DNA of 64,000 bases from Leclercia sp. LSNIH1 (GTDB lineage Bacteria > Pseudomonadota > Gammaproteobacteria > Enterobacterales > Enterobacteriaceae). The stretch's first letter is position 1, and each line of letters opens with the position of its first letter. The position numbers were made by a program, and so were the translations under genes. Below, one piece after another: positions 28,647-38,268 of this stretch. The DNA is taken from the NCBI RefSeq assembly GCF_002902985.1, contig NZ_CP026167.1, positions 124,001-188,000 on the forward strand. The letters are read 5' to 3'. The notes below the pieces were generated by a model. The model had not been told where the DNA came from. It was given only the letters and a program-made list of their open reading frames with translations, and ran no database searches.

Positions 28647-29306
28647 ATGCGCATTTTACTGGTAGAAGATGACAGGCTGATTGGCGATGGCATTAAAGCC
28701 GGGCTGACGAAAATGGGCTTTTGCGTGGACTGGTTCACCGACGGCGAAACGGGCCGTGCGGCGCTCTATAGCGCCCCCTACGACGCCGTGGTACTCGACC
28801 TGACGCTGCCCGGCCTCGACGGGCTACAAATCCTGCGCGAATGGCGGGCACAGGGGCGCGACGAACCGGTGCTGATATTAACCGCGCGGGATGCGCTCGA
28901 TCAGCGCGTCGAGGGGCTGCGCCTGGGGGCTGACGATTATCTCTGTAAACCCTTCGCCCTGATTGAGGTGGCTGCCCGTCTGGAGGCGCTGGTGCGCCGC
29001 AGCCACGGGCAGGCGCACAGCGAACTGCGCCACGGTAAAATCACGCTCAATCCCACCAGCCTCGTCGCCACCCTGAACGGCGAAACTCTGGTGCTGAAGC
29101 CGAAAGAGTTTGCCCTGCTGGAACTCCTGATGCGCAACGCAGGCCGCGTCCTGCCGCGGAAGCTGATTGAAGAGAAGCTCTATACCTGGGATGACGACGT
29201 CTCCAGTAACGCCATAGAAGTCCACATACACCATCTGCGCCGCAAGCTCGGCAGCGATGTTATCCGCACCGTGCACGGCATCGGTTATACCCTGGGTGAC
29301 GCATGA
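28647..29306 (+). CDS. qseB: QseB, OmpR-family response regulator
   Basis: A 219-residue regulator: receiver (1-115) with phospho-acceptor Asp51, acidic Asp8/Asp9 and Lys101-region KPF, then an OmpR winged helix (about 125-217). It is partnered by QseC and controls flagellar and virulence genes in pathogens, with cross-talk to PmrAB. GGGAGGGA precedes the ATG. The stop overlaps the qseC start by 4 bp (ATGA). Confidence 0.95.
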   Translation: MRILLVEDDRLIGDGIKAGLTKMGFCVDWFTDGETGRAALYSAPYDAVVLDLTLPGLDGLQILREWRAQGRDEPVLILTARDALDQRVEGLRLGADDYLCKPFALIEVAARLEALVRRSHGQAHSELRHGKITLNPTSLVATLNGETLVLKPKEFALLELLMRNAGRVLPRKLIEEKLYTWDDDVSSNAIEVHIHHLRRKLGSDVIRTVHGIGYTLGDA

Positions 29307-30652
29307 AACTGACCCAACGCCTCAGCCTCAAGCTGCGCCTGACGCTGCTGTTCTTAGCCCTGTCGCTGACGGCATGGTTTGCCGCGAGCATCGTCGCCTG
29401 GCACCAGACCACCGATAAGCTCGATAAGCTGTTTGACACCCAGCAGATGCTGTTTGCCAAAAGGCTGCTGACCATGGATCTCGACGAGCTCAAAGCCCCG
29501 GAACGCATGCGCGAGGTGCCGAAAAAAGCCCGTCACGGCCATCTGGATGACGATGCGCTGGCCTTCGCCATCTACACCCCCGAGGGCAAAATGGTGCTTA
29601 ACGACGGCGAAAACGGACGCGACATTCCGTACCACTATCGCCGGGAGGGCTTCGACAACGGGCGGCTGGACGACGATAACGACGAATGGCGCTTCCTCTG
29701 GCTTACCGCCCCGGACGGCAAGTACCGGGTGGTGGTCGGCCAGGAGCGGGAGTACCGTCAGGAGATGGCGCTGGACGTGGTGCGATCGCAGCTCACGCCT
29801 TGGCTGGTGGCGCTGCCGGTGATGCTGCTGTTGCTTATCGTCTTGCTGAGCCGGGAACTGCACCCGCTGAAAAAGCTGGCGCAAACCCTGCGCCTCCGCT
29901 CACCGGATGCCACTGACCGCCTGCCGACCCACGGCGTGCCCGTTGAGGTTCGTCCGCTGCTCGATGCGCTGAATCATCTGTTCGCCCGCACCCAGGAGAT
30001 GATGGCCCGCGAGCGCCGCTTTACCTCCGATGCCGCCCACGAACTGCGCAGCCCCCTCACCGCCCTGAAAGTGCAGACCGACGTGGCGCAGCTGTCGCTG
30101 GACGATCCTGAGGCGCAGGGCAAAGCGCTGAACCAGCTACACGCCGGTATCGACCGGGCATCGCGGCTGGTTGAGCAGCTCCTGACCCTGTCGCGCCTGG
30201 ATTCACTGGAGAGCCTCGATGACGTGGAATCCCTGTTGCTGGCCGATGTTCTTCAGTCGGCGGTGATGGCGATCTACTCTCCGGCGCAGCAGGCCGGGAT
30301 CGAGATGCGCCTGAACATCAACGCCCCGCAGGTCACCCGCCCCGGCCAGCAGCTGCTGCTGAGCCTGCTGGTACGCAATCTGCTGGATAACGCCGTACGC
30401 TACAGCCCGCGCGGCAGTGTGGTGGAGGTTACGCTCGATAGCCGCAGTTTTACCGTCCGTGACAACGGAGCGGGCATTGCCCCCGAGGCGCTGGCGCGGA
30501 TCGGCGAGCGCTTCTATCGCCCGCCAGGGCAGGAGCAAACCGGCAGCGGGCTGGGGTTGTCTATCGTCAAACGGATTGCCGCCCTGCATCGAATGAGGGT
30601 AACTCTCGGGAATGCGCCGGAGGGCGGCTTTGCCGTCACCGTCGGCTGGTAG
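29303..30652 (+). CDS. qseC: QseC, sensor histidine kinase
   Basis: A 449-residue kinase: TM1 (about 13-33), periplasmic sensor (34-163), TM2 (about 164-183), HAMP, dimerisation domain with His246 (AAHELRSP) and an HATPase domain ([28 protein letters not shown]). E. coli QseC responds to autoinducer-3, epinephrine and norepinephrine. It is translationally coupled to qseB. ygiZ, next to it in E. coli, is absent; mdaB follows. Confidence 0.95.
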   Translation: MKLTQRLSLKLRLTLLFLALSLTAWFAASIVAWHQTTDKLDKLFDTQQMLFAKRLLTMDLDELKAPERMREVPKKARHGHLDDDALAFAIYTPEGKMVLNDGENGRDIPYHYRREGFDNGRLDDDNDEWRFLWLTAPDGKYRVVVGQEREYRQEMALDVVRSQLTPWLVALPVMLLLLIVLLSRELHPLKKLAQTLRLRSPDATDRLPTHGVPVEVRPLLDALNHLFARTQEMMARERRFTSDAAHELRSPLTALKVQTDVAQLSLDDPEAQGKALNQLHAGIDRASRLVEQLLTLSRLDSLESLDDVESLLLADVLQSAVMAIYSPAQQAGIEMRLNINAPQVTRPGQQLLLSLLVRNLLDNAVRYSPRGSVVEVTLDSRSFTVRDNGAGIAPEALARIGERFYRPPGQEQTGSGLGLSIVKRIAALHRMRVTLGNAPEGGFAVTVGW

Positions 30653-30758
30653 GGAATTATTGCTGCTATAGCAAAAGACTTTGCACATTTTGCTAATTTC
30701 ACCGCACCGCTGTCGCGCGTAGAATAGCCCTCAGACTCGCTACTCTGAGGACAACTTA

Positions 30759-31340
30759 ATGAGCAATATCTTAATTATCAACGGTGCAAAAAAATTCGCC
30801 CACTCCAATGGCCAACTGAATGACACCCTGACCGAGGTCGCGGACGGCTTCCTGCGCGACGCCGGGCATGATGTTAAAGTCGTGCGCACCGACGGTGAAT
30901 ACGATATCCAGGCCGAAGTGCAGAACTTCCTCTGGGCTGACGTGGTGATCTGGCAGATGCCTGGCTGGTGGATGGGCGCACCGTGGACCGTGAAAAAGTA
31001 CATGGACGATGTCTTTACCGAAGGCCACGGCGCGCTGTATGCCAGCGATGGCCGCACCCGTTCAGATGCCTCGAAAAAATATGGCTCCGGCGGTCTGATT
31101 CAGGGGAAAAAGTACATGCTTTCCCTCACCTGGAACGCCCCGATAGAAGCCTTCACCGAAGAAGATCAGTTCTTCCACGGCGTGGGCGTGGACGGTGTTT
31201 ATCTGCCGTTCCACAAAGCCAACCAGTTCCTGGGAATGGAGGCGCTGCCGACCTTTATCACCAACGACGTGATCAAAATGCCGGACGTGCCACGCTATAT
31301 CGCAGAATATCGCAAGCATCTGGCTGAAATTTTTGCTTAA
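30759..31340 (+). CDS. mdaB: MdaB, NADPH:quinone reductase
   Basis: A 193-residue FAD flavoprotein of the flavodoxin-like fold family, same length as E. coli MdaB. It has an N-terminal phosphate loop (NGAKKFAHSNGQLN) and the motif MPGWWMGAPWTVKKYMDD. It performs two-electron reduction of quinones. TGAGG lies 8 bases before the ATG. ygiN follows after 29 bases, and the pair forms a quinone redox cycle. Confidence 0.97.
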   Translation: MSNILIINGAKKFAHSNGQLNDTLTEVADGFLRDAGHDVKVVRTDGEYDIQAEVQNFLWADVVIWQMPGWWMGAPWTVKKYMDDVFTEGHGALYASDGRTRSDASKKYGSGGLIQGKKYMLSLTWNAPIEAFTEEDQFFHGVGVDGVYLPFHKANQFLGMEALPTFITNDVIKMPDVPRYIAEYRKHLAEIFA

Positions 31341-31369
31341 CTGGTTGCATGTTATCAGGAGAAATGACC

Positions 31370-31684
31370 ATGCTTACCGTTATTGCTGAAATTCGTACCC
31401 GTCCTGGCCAACATCACCGTCAGGCGGTGCTGGAGCAGTTCGCTAAAATTATCCCGACCGTTTTAGATGAAGCCGGCTGCCACGGCTACGCGCCGATGGT
31501 GGACACCGCCGCAGGCGTCAGCTTCCAGACCACCGCCCCCGACTCCATCGTGATGGTTGAGCAGTGGGAAACCGTCGCGCACCTTGAAGCGCATCTGCAG
31601 ACTCCGCACATGAAAGCGTGGAGCGAGGCGGTGAAGGGTGACGTTCTGGAAACGCATATCCGTATTCTGGAGAACGGGGTTTAA
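31370..31684 (+). CDS. ygiN: YgiN, quinol monooxygenase
   Basis: A 104-residue ABM-superfamily ferredoxin-like protein that oxidises menadiol, complementing MdaB. It matches E. coli YgiN from MLTVIAEIRTRPGQHHRQ to the end. AGGAGA lies 7 bases before the ATG at 31370, so upstream in-frame starts at 31349 and 31364 are not preferred. It is the last backbone gene before the ygiN-parE insertion. Confidence 0.96.
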   Translation: MLTVIAEIRTRPGQHHRQAVLEQFAKIIPTVLDEAGCHGYAPMVDTAAGVSFQTTAPDSIVMVEQWETVAHLEAHLQTPHMKAWSEAVKGDVLETHIRILENGV

Positions 31685-31694
31685 CCCCTGTTTT

Positions 31695-31817
31695 GCCCGG
31701 TGGCGCTACGCTTACCGGGCCTACAAAACCGTAGGCCGGGCAAACGAAGTGCCGCCCGGCAATACCAACAGCACCGAATCTCAGGCCCGGTACGCATAGC
31801 GTTTCCGGGCTTTTTTT
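31695..31817. repeat. Cluster of three REP units after ygiN
   Basis: Units at 31695-31724, 31731-31760 (inverted) and 31783-31810; the last is followed by a T7 run and can terminate ygiN transcription. This cluster marks the left edge of the accessory insertion. Confidence 0.85.
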
Positions 31818-31877
31818 ATCACCTCAAAACGCACCTGCTATGCTTACTTCTGATTTCATTGTTATCTGGAGGAAGGA

Positions 31878-32318
31878 ATGGGAATTTTTAACTTCGTTAA
31901 AGAGGCAGGTGAAAAGCTGTGGGATAACCTGACCGATCACAAAGGTCAGAGCGATAAGGTGACTGAACACCTTAAAAAACTCAACATACCGGGCGCCGAC
32001 AAAGTGCAGGTCAACGTCAACGATGGTAAGGCCGTGGTGACGGGTGACGGACTCACCCAGGAGCAGAAGGAAAAAATCCAGGTCGCGGTAGGGAACATCG
32101 CGGGCGTCAGCGAGGTGGAAAACAGCATCACCGCCACCGACACCCAACAAGAAGCCACCTACTATACGGTCAAATCGGGTGATACGCTGAGCGCTATCTC
32201 CAAAACGGTGTATGGCGATGCGTCGCAGTACAACAAAATCTTCGAAGCCAACCGCCCTATGCTCTCCAGCCCCGATAAAATTTATCCCGGCCAGACGCTG
32301 CGTATTCCAGAAGCCTGA
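31878..32318 (+). CDS. Kbp-like BON-LysM protein (potassium-binding family)
   Basis: A 146-residue soluble protein with an N-terminal BON domain (about 22-85) and a C-terminal LysM domain (about 95-144, [15 protein letters not shown]). It resembles E. coli Kbp (YgaU) from [16 protein letters not shown] to GQTLRIPEA; Kbp is a cytoplasmic K+-binding protein needed under high potassium. In E. coli kbp lies elsewhere (near gabP), so this is a relocated copy or a paralog. A strong GGAGGAAGGA ribosome site is present. No signal peptide is seen. Confidence 0.88.
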   Translation: MGIFNFVKEAGEKLWDNLTDHKGQSDKVTEHLKKLNIPGADKVQVNVNDGKAVVTGDGLTQEQKEKIQVAVGNIAGVSEVENSITATDTQQEATYYTVKSGDTLSAISKTVYGDASQYNKIFEANRPMLSSPDKIYPGQTLRIPEA

Positions 32319-32341
32319 TAGCACCGCACCGAGGGAAGATG

Positions 32342-32869
32342 ATGAAGATAGCCTGTCTGGGCTGGGGCTCGTTGATATGGAAAAGCGGCCCACTCCCCGT
32401 CGTCGGGGAGTGGAAAACTGACGGGCCATCGCTCCCCGTTGAATTTTGTCGGATCAGCGATGGCGGCGAGCTCGCCACCGCCCTCTGCATGAACGCACCT
32501 GCCGTTCCCGTGCTCTGGGCGTGGCTCAACGCGGAAACCCTGAACGTTGCCTGTCAGGCCCTGCGCGAGCGCGAAGGGATCCCTGAGGAACGTTGTGACG
32601 GTATCGGTTCGTTGCTGACTGGAGAGCGCCACACCGGCCTGCTTGCTAAATGGGCGGCCGAGAGAGGCATCGAGGCGGTGATCTGGACCGGGCTGCCACC
32701 GAGAAGCGCCTCACTGGAGGGGCGGGTGCCTACCGTGGACGAAGCGATTGTCTATCTGGATAGCCTGAGCGGCGAGGCCCGCCAGCACGCGCGGGACTAT
32801 TTTGACCAGGTGCCAGCCCAAATCGACACCCCCTACCGGCGGGTAATCACTGAAGTGCTGGGGTGGTAA
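32342..32869 (+). CDS. Uncharacterised protein with GGCT-like N-terminus
   Basis: A 175-residue soluble protein. The opening MKIACLGWGSLIW recalls the YGSL loop of gamma-glutamylcyclotransferase-like folds, followed by a beta-rich N-half (LPVEFCRISDGG) and a helical C-half (TVDEAIVYLDSLSGEARQHARDYF). No further assignment is justified. Two adjacent ATGs exist; GAGGGA at 32331-32336 is better spaced for 32342 than for 32339. It follows the Kbp-like gene by 23 bases, so they are probably co-transcribed. Confidence 0.75.
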   Translation: MKIACLGWGSLIWKSGPLPVVGEWKTDGPSLPVEFCRISDGGELATALCMNAPAVPVLWAWLNAETLNVACQALREREGIPEERCDGIGSLLTGERHTGLLAKWAAERGIEAVIWTGLPPRSASLEGRVPTVDEAIVYLDSLSGEARQHARDYFDQVPAQIDTPYRRVITEVLGW

Positions 32870-32890
32870 CAACGCCACCCCAGCGTTTTC

Positions 32891-34078
32891 TTACCAGTAC
32901 AGTTTCCAGCTCTGGGTAAAGCGCACCAGCGCTTCGACGTAGAAGTAATCCCCCCAGCTGGCGCACTCGTCCACGCCTTTATTGCTGGCGAGGTGATACA
33001 CAGAGTGTTTCAGCACGCCGTTGCCCTTCTCCTCTTTTCCCATCAGGTAGTGCCTGGTCAGCGAGGACATGATCCCTTTCGCCCACGCCAGATAGCGCTC
33101 GCGATCCGGGTCAGTCACCGGCAGATGCTTCACCAGCTCCAGCAGGCCGCATACCGCAATCGCCGCCGACGATGAATCACGCAGCGCGTCGGTGCCTACC
33201 AGCGCCAGATCCCAGTGGCAGACGTAATCCTCCGGCAGGCGGTTGAGGAAGTAGTTTGCCAGCCGTTTTGACAGGGCGATCATCGTCTCGTCGCCGGTAT
33301 AGATATAGCTCAGCAGAAAGCCGTAAATCCCCCACGCCTGGCCCCGCGACCAGCAGGAGTCGTCCGCATAGCCCTGCTGGGTATTACCGTAGCGCGGCGC
33401 GCCGGTGACCACATCCATATAGTAGGTGTGGAAGGTGGAGGCATCGTCACGGATAAGGTACGTTGCGGCCTGCATCACATGGGCTTTAGCGGCCTCGGCA
33501 AAGCGCGGATCGCCGGTCTGCTCCGTCGCCCAGTAGAGCAGCGGCAGGTTCATGTTGCAGTCGATGATCATCCGGCCAGCCTGTTCCGGGTCGGCCAGAT
33601 CGCCCCACGCCTGGATGATCTTCGCCTTCTCGTGGAAGCGCTCCAGCAAAGCTTCTGCCGCCAGCAGCGAGAAGCCGCGCGCCTCGCGACTGCCGGTCAG
33701 CCGCCAGTCCGCCACGCAGGAGAGCGTGTAGAGGAAGCCGAGATCGTGGGTGTTGGTGTCGCTGCGCCCGGCAATGCGCAGGCCAAACGAGCGCGTGTGT
33801 TTTTGGGCCATCTCACGGAATTTCTCGTCCCCGCTCATCTCCCACGCCAGCCACAGCTGCCCGGTCCAGAAGCTGGTGGTCCACTCGACGTTATCGGTCA
33901 GGGGATAAAACCCCTCTTTGCAGGTTTCTGCCGGGAATTTGTCACCGAATTCCGTTAAATGACGGCTAATCAGGTCGAGGATATGGCTGCGTGCCGAGAT
34001 TAATTCATCGCTAAAGGCGCGTTCATCCACGGGCACGGGAATATCGGCCAGACGTTCCTCGGTGATACGACTTAACAT
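32891..34078 (-). CDS. GH88 unsaturated glucuronyl hydrolase
   Basis: A 395-residue (alpha/alpha)6-barrel enzyme similar to Bacillus UGL. The two active-site aspartates are visible: Asp112 (THDLGFLY) and Asp173 (IIDCNMNLPLL), with WSRGQAWGIYG and WGDYFYVEAL conserved. GH88 enzymes hydrate and cleave the 4,5-unsaturated uronic acid at the end of oligosaccharides released by polysaccharide lyases. There is no signal peptide, so it acts on imported di- or oligosaccharides. ATG 34078 has AGAAGGAA upstream; the frame extends to 34123 and would overlap the permease gene. Last gene of the DUF2264-permease-GH88 operon. Confidence 0.9.
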   Translation of the reverse strand: MLSRITEERLADIPVPVDERAFSDELISARSHILDLISRHLTEFGDKFPAETCKEGFYPLTDNVEWTTSFWTGQLWLAWEMSGDEKFREMAQKHTRSFGLRIAGRSDTNTHDLGFLYTLSCVADWRLTGSREARGFSLLAAEALLERFHEKAKIIQAWGDLADPEQAGRMIIDCNMNLPLLYWATEQTGDPRFAEAAKAHVMQAATYLIRDDASTFHTYYMDVVTGAPRYGNTQQGYADDSCWSRGQAWGIYGFLLSYIYTGDETMIALSKRLANYFLNRLPEDYVCHWDLALVGTDALRDSSSAAIAVCGLLELVKHLPVTDPDRERYLAWAKGIMSSLTRHYLMGKEEKGNGVLKHSVYHLASNKGVDECASWGDYFYVEALVRFTQSWKLYW

Positions 34079-34106
34079 AATTCGATTCCTTCTTTGACGA
34101 CGTAAA

Positions 34107-35351
34107 TTAGTGATGTTCAGCAACGTTCAGTGTTTTTGCGCCGCGCCATTTGCTCTGGCAGGCGGATAACGTGAAGGCGGAAATAAGGGTAAAGGTCAGC
34201 GCCGTAGCGCCCATGATGATATAGGTCTGCTCAAAGCCGATGCGGTCATACATATAACCCGCAGGGGAAGAGACCACGACATTACCGACGTAGAGCATTG
34301 CCTGATAGCCCAGCAGATACATGGTGGCGTTCACGCGTTTATCGAAATGCTCGGCGATATATTTAAAGACCGACACCAGCAGGAGGCAGATCTCCAGACC
34401 GTACAGCGGCTTGAGAACCGAAATAAGCAGGTGCGAATCGCAGATCCCGGAAATAATCAGGCGCGCCCCGACAATCAGACCGACAATCAATAACCCACGC
34501 TTGGCGCCAATAAAATTCACGAACAGCGGGATGACCATATACATGACAAATTCCATCCCCGACTGCACGGTGCCCAGATAGCCAAAGACCGCGTTGCCCT
34601 GATGCACGTCATCAAAGAAGGTGACGAAATAGCGCGAGAACTGCTGCTCGGCGATAAACATCATCCACGCCACGCCCGCCACGTACAGGCAGAAGGCCCA
34701 GAATTTGCGGCTGCGCAGCAGGGCGTAAACATCCGCCGGAACGATTTTCTCTTTGGTCAGCACCTCACCGGCATGGGCCGAGTTGGTGTTCACCTTCAGG
34801 CTCAGGAGGACAATCAGCATAATGACCGACGCCACGCTGCCCATAATGAAGTTGTACGCAGGAGAGAGGTTAAACAGCAGGCCGGAGAACGACGATGCCA
34901 CCGCCCAGCCGAGCGATCCCCACATACGGATCTGACCAAATTCCATGCCGTTCAGACGGCTGAAACGGTCGGAATAGGATTCGCACGCCGCGACGCCCGC
35001 ATACCAGGCGAAACTTAAATAGAGCGCGCCGATAATAATCCCCAGCATGGTGTTGGACATTAACAGCGGCTGATAGACATAAATAAAGAACGGCGCCATC
35101 AGGGCGGACATCGCCACCACAAAATAGAGCAGGTATTTGCTCATGCCGATCTTATCCAGAATATAGCCATAGATCGGTTTCAGAATAACGGAGAAGACAC
35201 CATTTACCGCAAATACGGTGCCGATCACCGAGCCGCTCAGGTTGGCTTTTTGCCCGAGCCAGATCGCCAGCAAACCAATACTGGCCGACCAGGTAAAGAA
35301 ATAGAGAAAGATAAAACTGCTGATTTTGTAATATTCAGTTTTGTTGCTCAT
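34107..35351 (-). CDS. LacY-type oligosaccharide:H+ symporter (MFS)
   Basis: A 414-residue MFS permease with about 12 transmembrane segments, related to LacY/RafB/CscB: YFFTWSASIGLLAIWL, the loop KPIYGYILDKIGMSKYLLY, and MEFGQIRMWGSLGWA matching the LacY EFGRARMFGCVGWA helix. It probably imports the oligosaccharide used by the GH88 and DUF2264 proteins. GAGGATGGT precedes the ATG. It starts 31 bases after the DUF2264 stop. Confidence 0.9.
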   Translation of the reverse strand: MSNKTEYYKISSFIFLYFFTWSASIGLLAIWLGQKANLSGSVIGTVFAVNGVFSVILKPIYGYILDKIGMSKYLLYFVVAMSALMAPFFIYVYQPLLMSNTMLGIIIGALYLSFAWYAGVAACESYSDRFSRLNGMEFGQIRMWGSLGWAVASSFSGLLFNLSPAYNFIMGSVASVIMLIVLLSLKVNTNSAHAGEVLTKEKIVPADVYALLRSRKFWAFCLYVAGVAWMMFIAEQQFSRYFVTFFDDVHQGNAVFGYLGTVQSGMEFVMYMVIPLFVNFIGAKRGLLIVGLIVGARLIISGICDSHLLISVLKPLYGLEICLLLVSVFKYIAEHFDKRVNATMYLLGYQAMLYVGNVVVSSPAGYMYDRIGFEQTYIIMGATALTFTLISAFTLSACQSKWRGAKTLNVAEHH

Positions 35352-35382
35352 ACCATCCTCGCCGATATCCAGGGTAAGGCTC

Positions 35383-37191
35383 TTATAAAATGAACGACAG
35401 CTTACGTTCGCTTCCGGGCGCGCAAATAACGACCCGGTTATCTTCTATTTTCAGTTGTGGTGTGTTTGCCTCTGCACGCGCTTTCCCGGAGGCGTATACC
35501 GCACTGCATAGCCAGCTCTCCCCCTGCGGGAGAGTGGTGGTCAGCACCGGAATGGCGGCGCATTCGGCAAACATGATGCTGCTGTTGGGTGGCGTCACCA
35601 CGCTGTCAGGCTGACGGCTGATGACAGGCGACAGATCGACAATGACGCTGCTGCCGTTCGCGGCATTCAGATAACTGCCGCGCCCGATAAGCTGATGGTC
35701 GGTTTTCATTACCGCAAAACCGCCCTCCACCGTCTGCAACGTGCGGGCGCTGTTGATGCGGTGCAGGCGCAGATGCCACTCGCCAAACGGCACCAGCCAG
35801 CTCTCAATGTGGACGTCGTGCCACGGCGACCAGCGCGAAAAGATGAAGTTCTCGTCGACGCGGACCGCCTCGCATTCGCGGCGTCCGCGGAAGTAGTTAT
35901 CACCATCGGCCAGCAGCAGCATGGAGTCGCAGGCAGCATGCTTGATGCCGAAGCGTCCGCGCTCGATGGTGAACCCAAAGCGGCTGGAGTAGGCAAATTT
36001 GGTGTATTTCGCCTCGGTGTTCACATAGTTGTTCAGCTCCAGCTGTCCGGCGGTGAGCATGGTGACGTGATCCGCCTGCATCAGGATCTGCTGGGCATGG
36101 GGAATGAGGCGCTTTTCGGCAAGCGCAGGTAATGGCTGCTCTTCTGCCTGCCAGAACGGATGGCTCTCCGGCAGGGCCAGAATCAGGTAGGTTTTCAGCG
36201 CCCAGTAAGGCGAGCCGGGGGAGTTATAGTCCTCGCACATCGCCAGGTTCGGGTAGGCGAAACCCAGCGTCAGGATCCCGTCGCGATCGGTCATCGGCTG
36301 TTGCTGCCACCAGCGCAGATGACGGAGGATGATCCCTTTCACAATCCCCGGCGTGAACACCTCCAGCCCGGAAAAAGCCACCGCACTCCAGAAGGCGACC
36401 ATCGCGAAGCGGTAGGTCAGGCTGCGGCCAAAGGGCACCGAGGCGCCGTCGGCGGCGGACATATAGATAAAATCTTCCGCGAACAGGCGCGAACGCTGGC
36501 GCAGCACCTCTGCCCTCGCCTCATCACCGCTCAGGGTGGCGTAGATCAAACCGTAAAAGTGAAACGCCATTGAGATGTAGTAGTCCTTTGGCCGTCCCGG
36601 ACCGTCGGAGTACCAGCCGTCCCCCAGATAGTAGGTCTCCATCATGGCGAAGCGGCGATCGATGGCCTGCTGGTCGTAGGGCAGTCCGGCGCGCTTAAAG
36701 CCAAGCTGGACCATGATGGCGAAGTAGTTCCAGTTGCTGTCCGGCATCGTCGCGTCGGTGATCTGGTTCAGCCAGGCGTGCAGATTCATCAGCTCACGTT
36801 CGCTAAACAGTTCAGTAAGTTTGTCCTGTAGGAGCGCCAGCCCGAGGCCATAGGCCGCCATCTCCACCAGACGCTGGTCATAAGGCCCGGCTTCGCCCCA
36901 GTAGCCTGCGCTTTGCGGATCGGTGCCCTGCTTAATGGCGGCGATATATTTATCGCTGAACGGCGTACTGTCGCCTGCGGCCATCAACGGAAACAGCCCC
37001 CATAAGACACGGGAGAGCCCCTCCATCTGCGCCACATCCCGGGCGTAGTGCGCGCAGGTATCGCCCAGTGAAAACCGCGAACTCCCCGCCGGAAACTGAT
37101 TATCTACCGCCGCAAGCCACATGTTCAGGGCCGCCACCAGATCCTGGCGGGATGACAACGGATTTGATTTTTCTTTATTTGCCGCGCACAT
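35383..37191 (-). CDS. DUF2264 domain protein
   Basis: A 602-residue protein of the DUF2264 family: an N-terminal alpha-helical toroid (about 15-370, with GYWGEAGPYDQRLVEMAAYG and DGWYSDGPGRPKDYY) and a C-terminal beta-rich part (about 390-600). No catalytic mechanism is established for the family; the architecture resembles heparinase-type lyases and related toroid enzymes, which is inference. There is no signal peptide. It is the first gene of the operon with the permease and GH88 hydrolase, divergent from an AraC regulator. GAGGAC precedes the ATG. Confidence 0.88.
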   Translation of the reverse strand: MCAANKEKSNPLSSRQDLVAALNMWLAAVDNQFPAGSSRFSLGDTCAHYARDVAQMEGLSRVLWGLFPLMAAGDSTPFSDKYIAAIKQGTDPQSAGYWGEAGPYDQRLVEMAAYGLGLALLQDKLTELFSERELMNLHAWLNQITDATMPDSNWNYFAIMVQLGFKRAGLPYDQQAIDRRFAMMETYYLGDGWYSDGPGRPKDYYISMAFHFYGLIYATLSGDEARAEVLRQRSRLFAEDFIYMSAADGASVPFGRSLTYRFAMVAFWSAVAFSGLEVFTPGIVKGIILRHLRWWQQQPMTDRDGILTLGFAYPNLAMCEDYNSPGSPYWALKTYLILALPESHPFWQAEEQPLPALAEKRLIPHAQQILMQADHVTMLTAGQLELNNYVNTEAKYTKFAYSSRFGFTIERGRFGIKHAACDSMLLLADGDNYFRGRRECEAVRVDENFIFSRWSPWHDVHIESWLVPFGEWHLRLHRINSARTLQTVEGGFAVMKTDHQLIGRGSYLNAANGSSVIVDLSPVISRQPDSVVTPPNSSIMFAECAAIPVLTTTLPQGESWLCSAVYASGKARAEANTPQLKIEDNRVVICAPGSERKLSFIL

Positions 37192-37357
37192 ACGCTTGTC
37201 CTCGCAATCAACTGCGGCAAAGCATAGTTAATCAACAAGGTGCAGAAATGTTAGCCGGGTCACAGGAGTGAGAGATGAATAAACCCGCAGTTGAGGAAAT
37301 TTAAAATGGTGGTTTATAAAGAGGAAAGAAAAGGGAAAAGTTGAGTTTTATTGCACT

Positions 37358-38197
37358 ATGCGCGAAACACCTACGCCGGAACACCTTGAGCTCATCACCC
37401 TGAACGATACCCTCGTGTCGTTCAGTCGCCTGTTCGCCAACACCGTGCGCTATCACCACTGGCATCAGTGTCTGGAGATCCTCTATGTCGAAGAGGGCTT
37501 TGGCGTGGCGATTGTCGATAACCGCCACTACACCATGCGCCCGGGGAGGCTGTTTTTCTTTCCCCCCTTTACCCTGCACAAGGTGATGGTCGACCCCCAG
37601 GCCGAAGCGAACTACCGCCGGACCATTATTCATCTCGATCAGCATGCGGTAATGAAAGCCCTGCGTGATTTTCCCCAGACCCAACAGCGACTCCAGAAGC
37701 TGTCCCAACGGGGAGGAGAAGCCTGGGTAGCGGACATGGCCCACTGCCACAGCCATATCGATCATCTCTTCAGCTGCTACCCGCCGCCGTTGAACGGCGA
37801 GCGCATCGCCAGCCTGCTGATTAGCCTGTTCGCCATGCTGCCGCACGATGACGAAGGCCAGCCCGGCAACAGCCACGGTATCGCCAGCCAGGTAATGTTC
37901 TGGCTGGATGAGCACTACCAGCATAAGTTCAGTCTTGATGCGCTGGCAGACGAGCTGGGTAAATCCCGCAGCTACGTATCACGGAAATTCCATGCGGAGA
38001 CGGGAGAGAAAATTCACGATTACCTGAATACGTTACGATTACGCAAAGCCTGTGAGAGCCTGCTGCATTCAGACGCCAGCGTGCGGGAGATTGCCGCGCG
38101 GGTGGGGTTTTCAGACGTGACCTACTTTATCAGCGCGTTTAAAAAGGGGATCGGAGAGACGCCCTTACAGTACCGGAAGAATCATCTGCAGCCCTGA
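37358..38197 (+). CDS. AraC-family regulator of the DUF2264-GH88 cluster
   Basis: A 279-residue regulator with an N-terminal cupin sensor (about 15-140, YHHWHQCLEILYVEEG; PGRLFFFPPFTLHKV) and C-terminal double HTH (about 180-275, FSLDALADELGKSRSYVSRKFH and VREIAARVGFSDVTYF). It is divergent from the sugar operon by 166 bases and most likely activates it with a cluster-specific sugar. No good ribosome site lies close to the ATG; upstream purine runs are about 20 bases away. Confidence 0.9.
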   Translation: MRETPTPEHLELITLNDTLVSFSRLFANTVRYHHWHQCLEILYVEEGFGVAIVDNRHYTMRPGRLFFFPPFTLHKVMVDPQAEANYRRTIIHLDQHAVMKALRDFPQTQQRLQKLSQRGGEAWVADMAHCHSHIDHLFSCYPPPLNGERIASLLISLFAMLPHDDEGQPGNSHGIASQVMFWLDEHYQHKFSLDALADELGKSRSYVSRKFHAETGEKIHDYLNTLRLRKACESLLHSDASVREIAARVGFSDVTYFISAFKKGIGETPLQYRKNHLQP

Positions 38198-38268
38198 GAC
38201 ACACGGCTGCGCGCTCATGTTCATTCATCTCTGAAAAAATGACAGCATAGTGATACTTTTCCTGTTCA

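Noticed and set aside
37260..37290. Possible CRP site (GTCACAGGAGTGAG) upstream of the sugar cluster
   Set aside because: The half-sites are in the wrong order and spacing for TGTGA-N6-TCACA.
38237..38245. AAAATGACA resembling a CusR half-site downstream of cusS
   Set aside because: The second half is not present and the site is at the 3' end of the kinase gene; likely chance.
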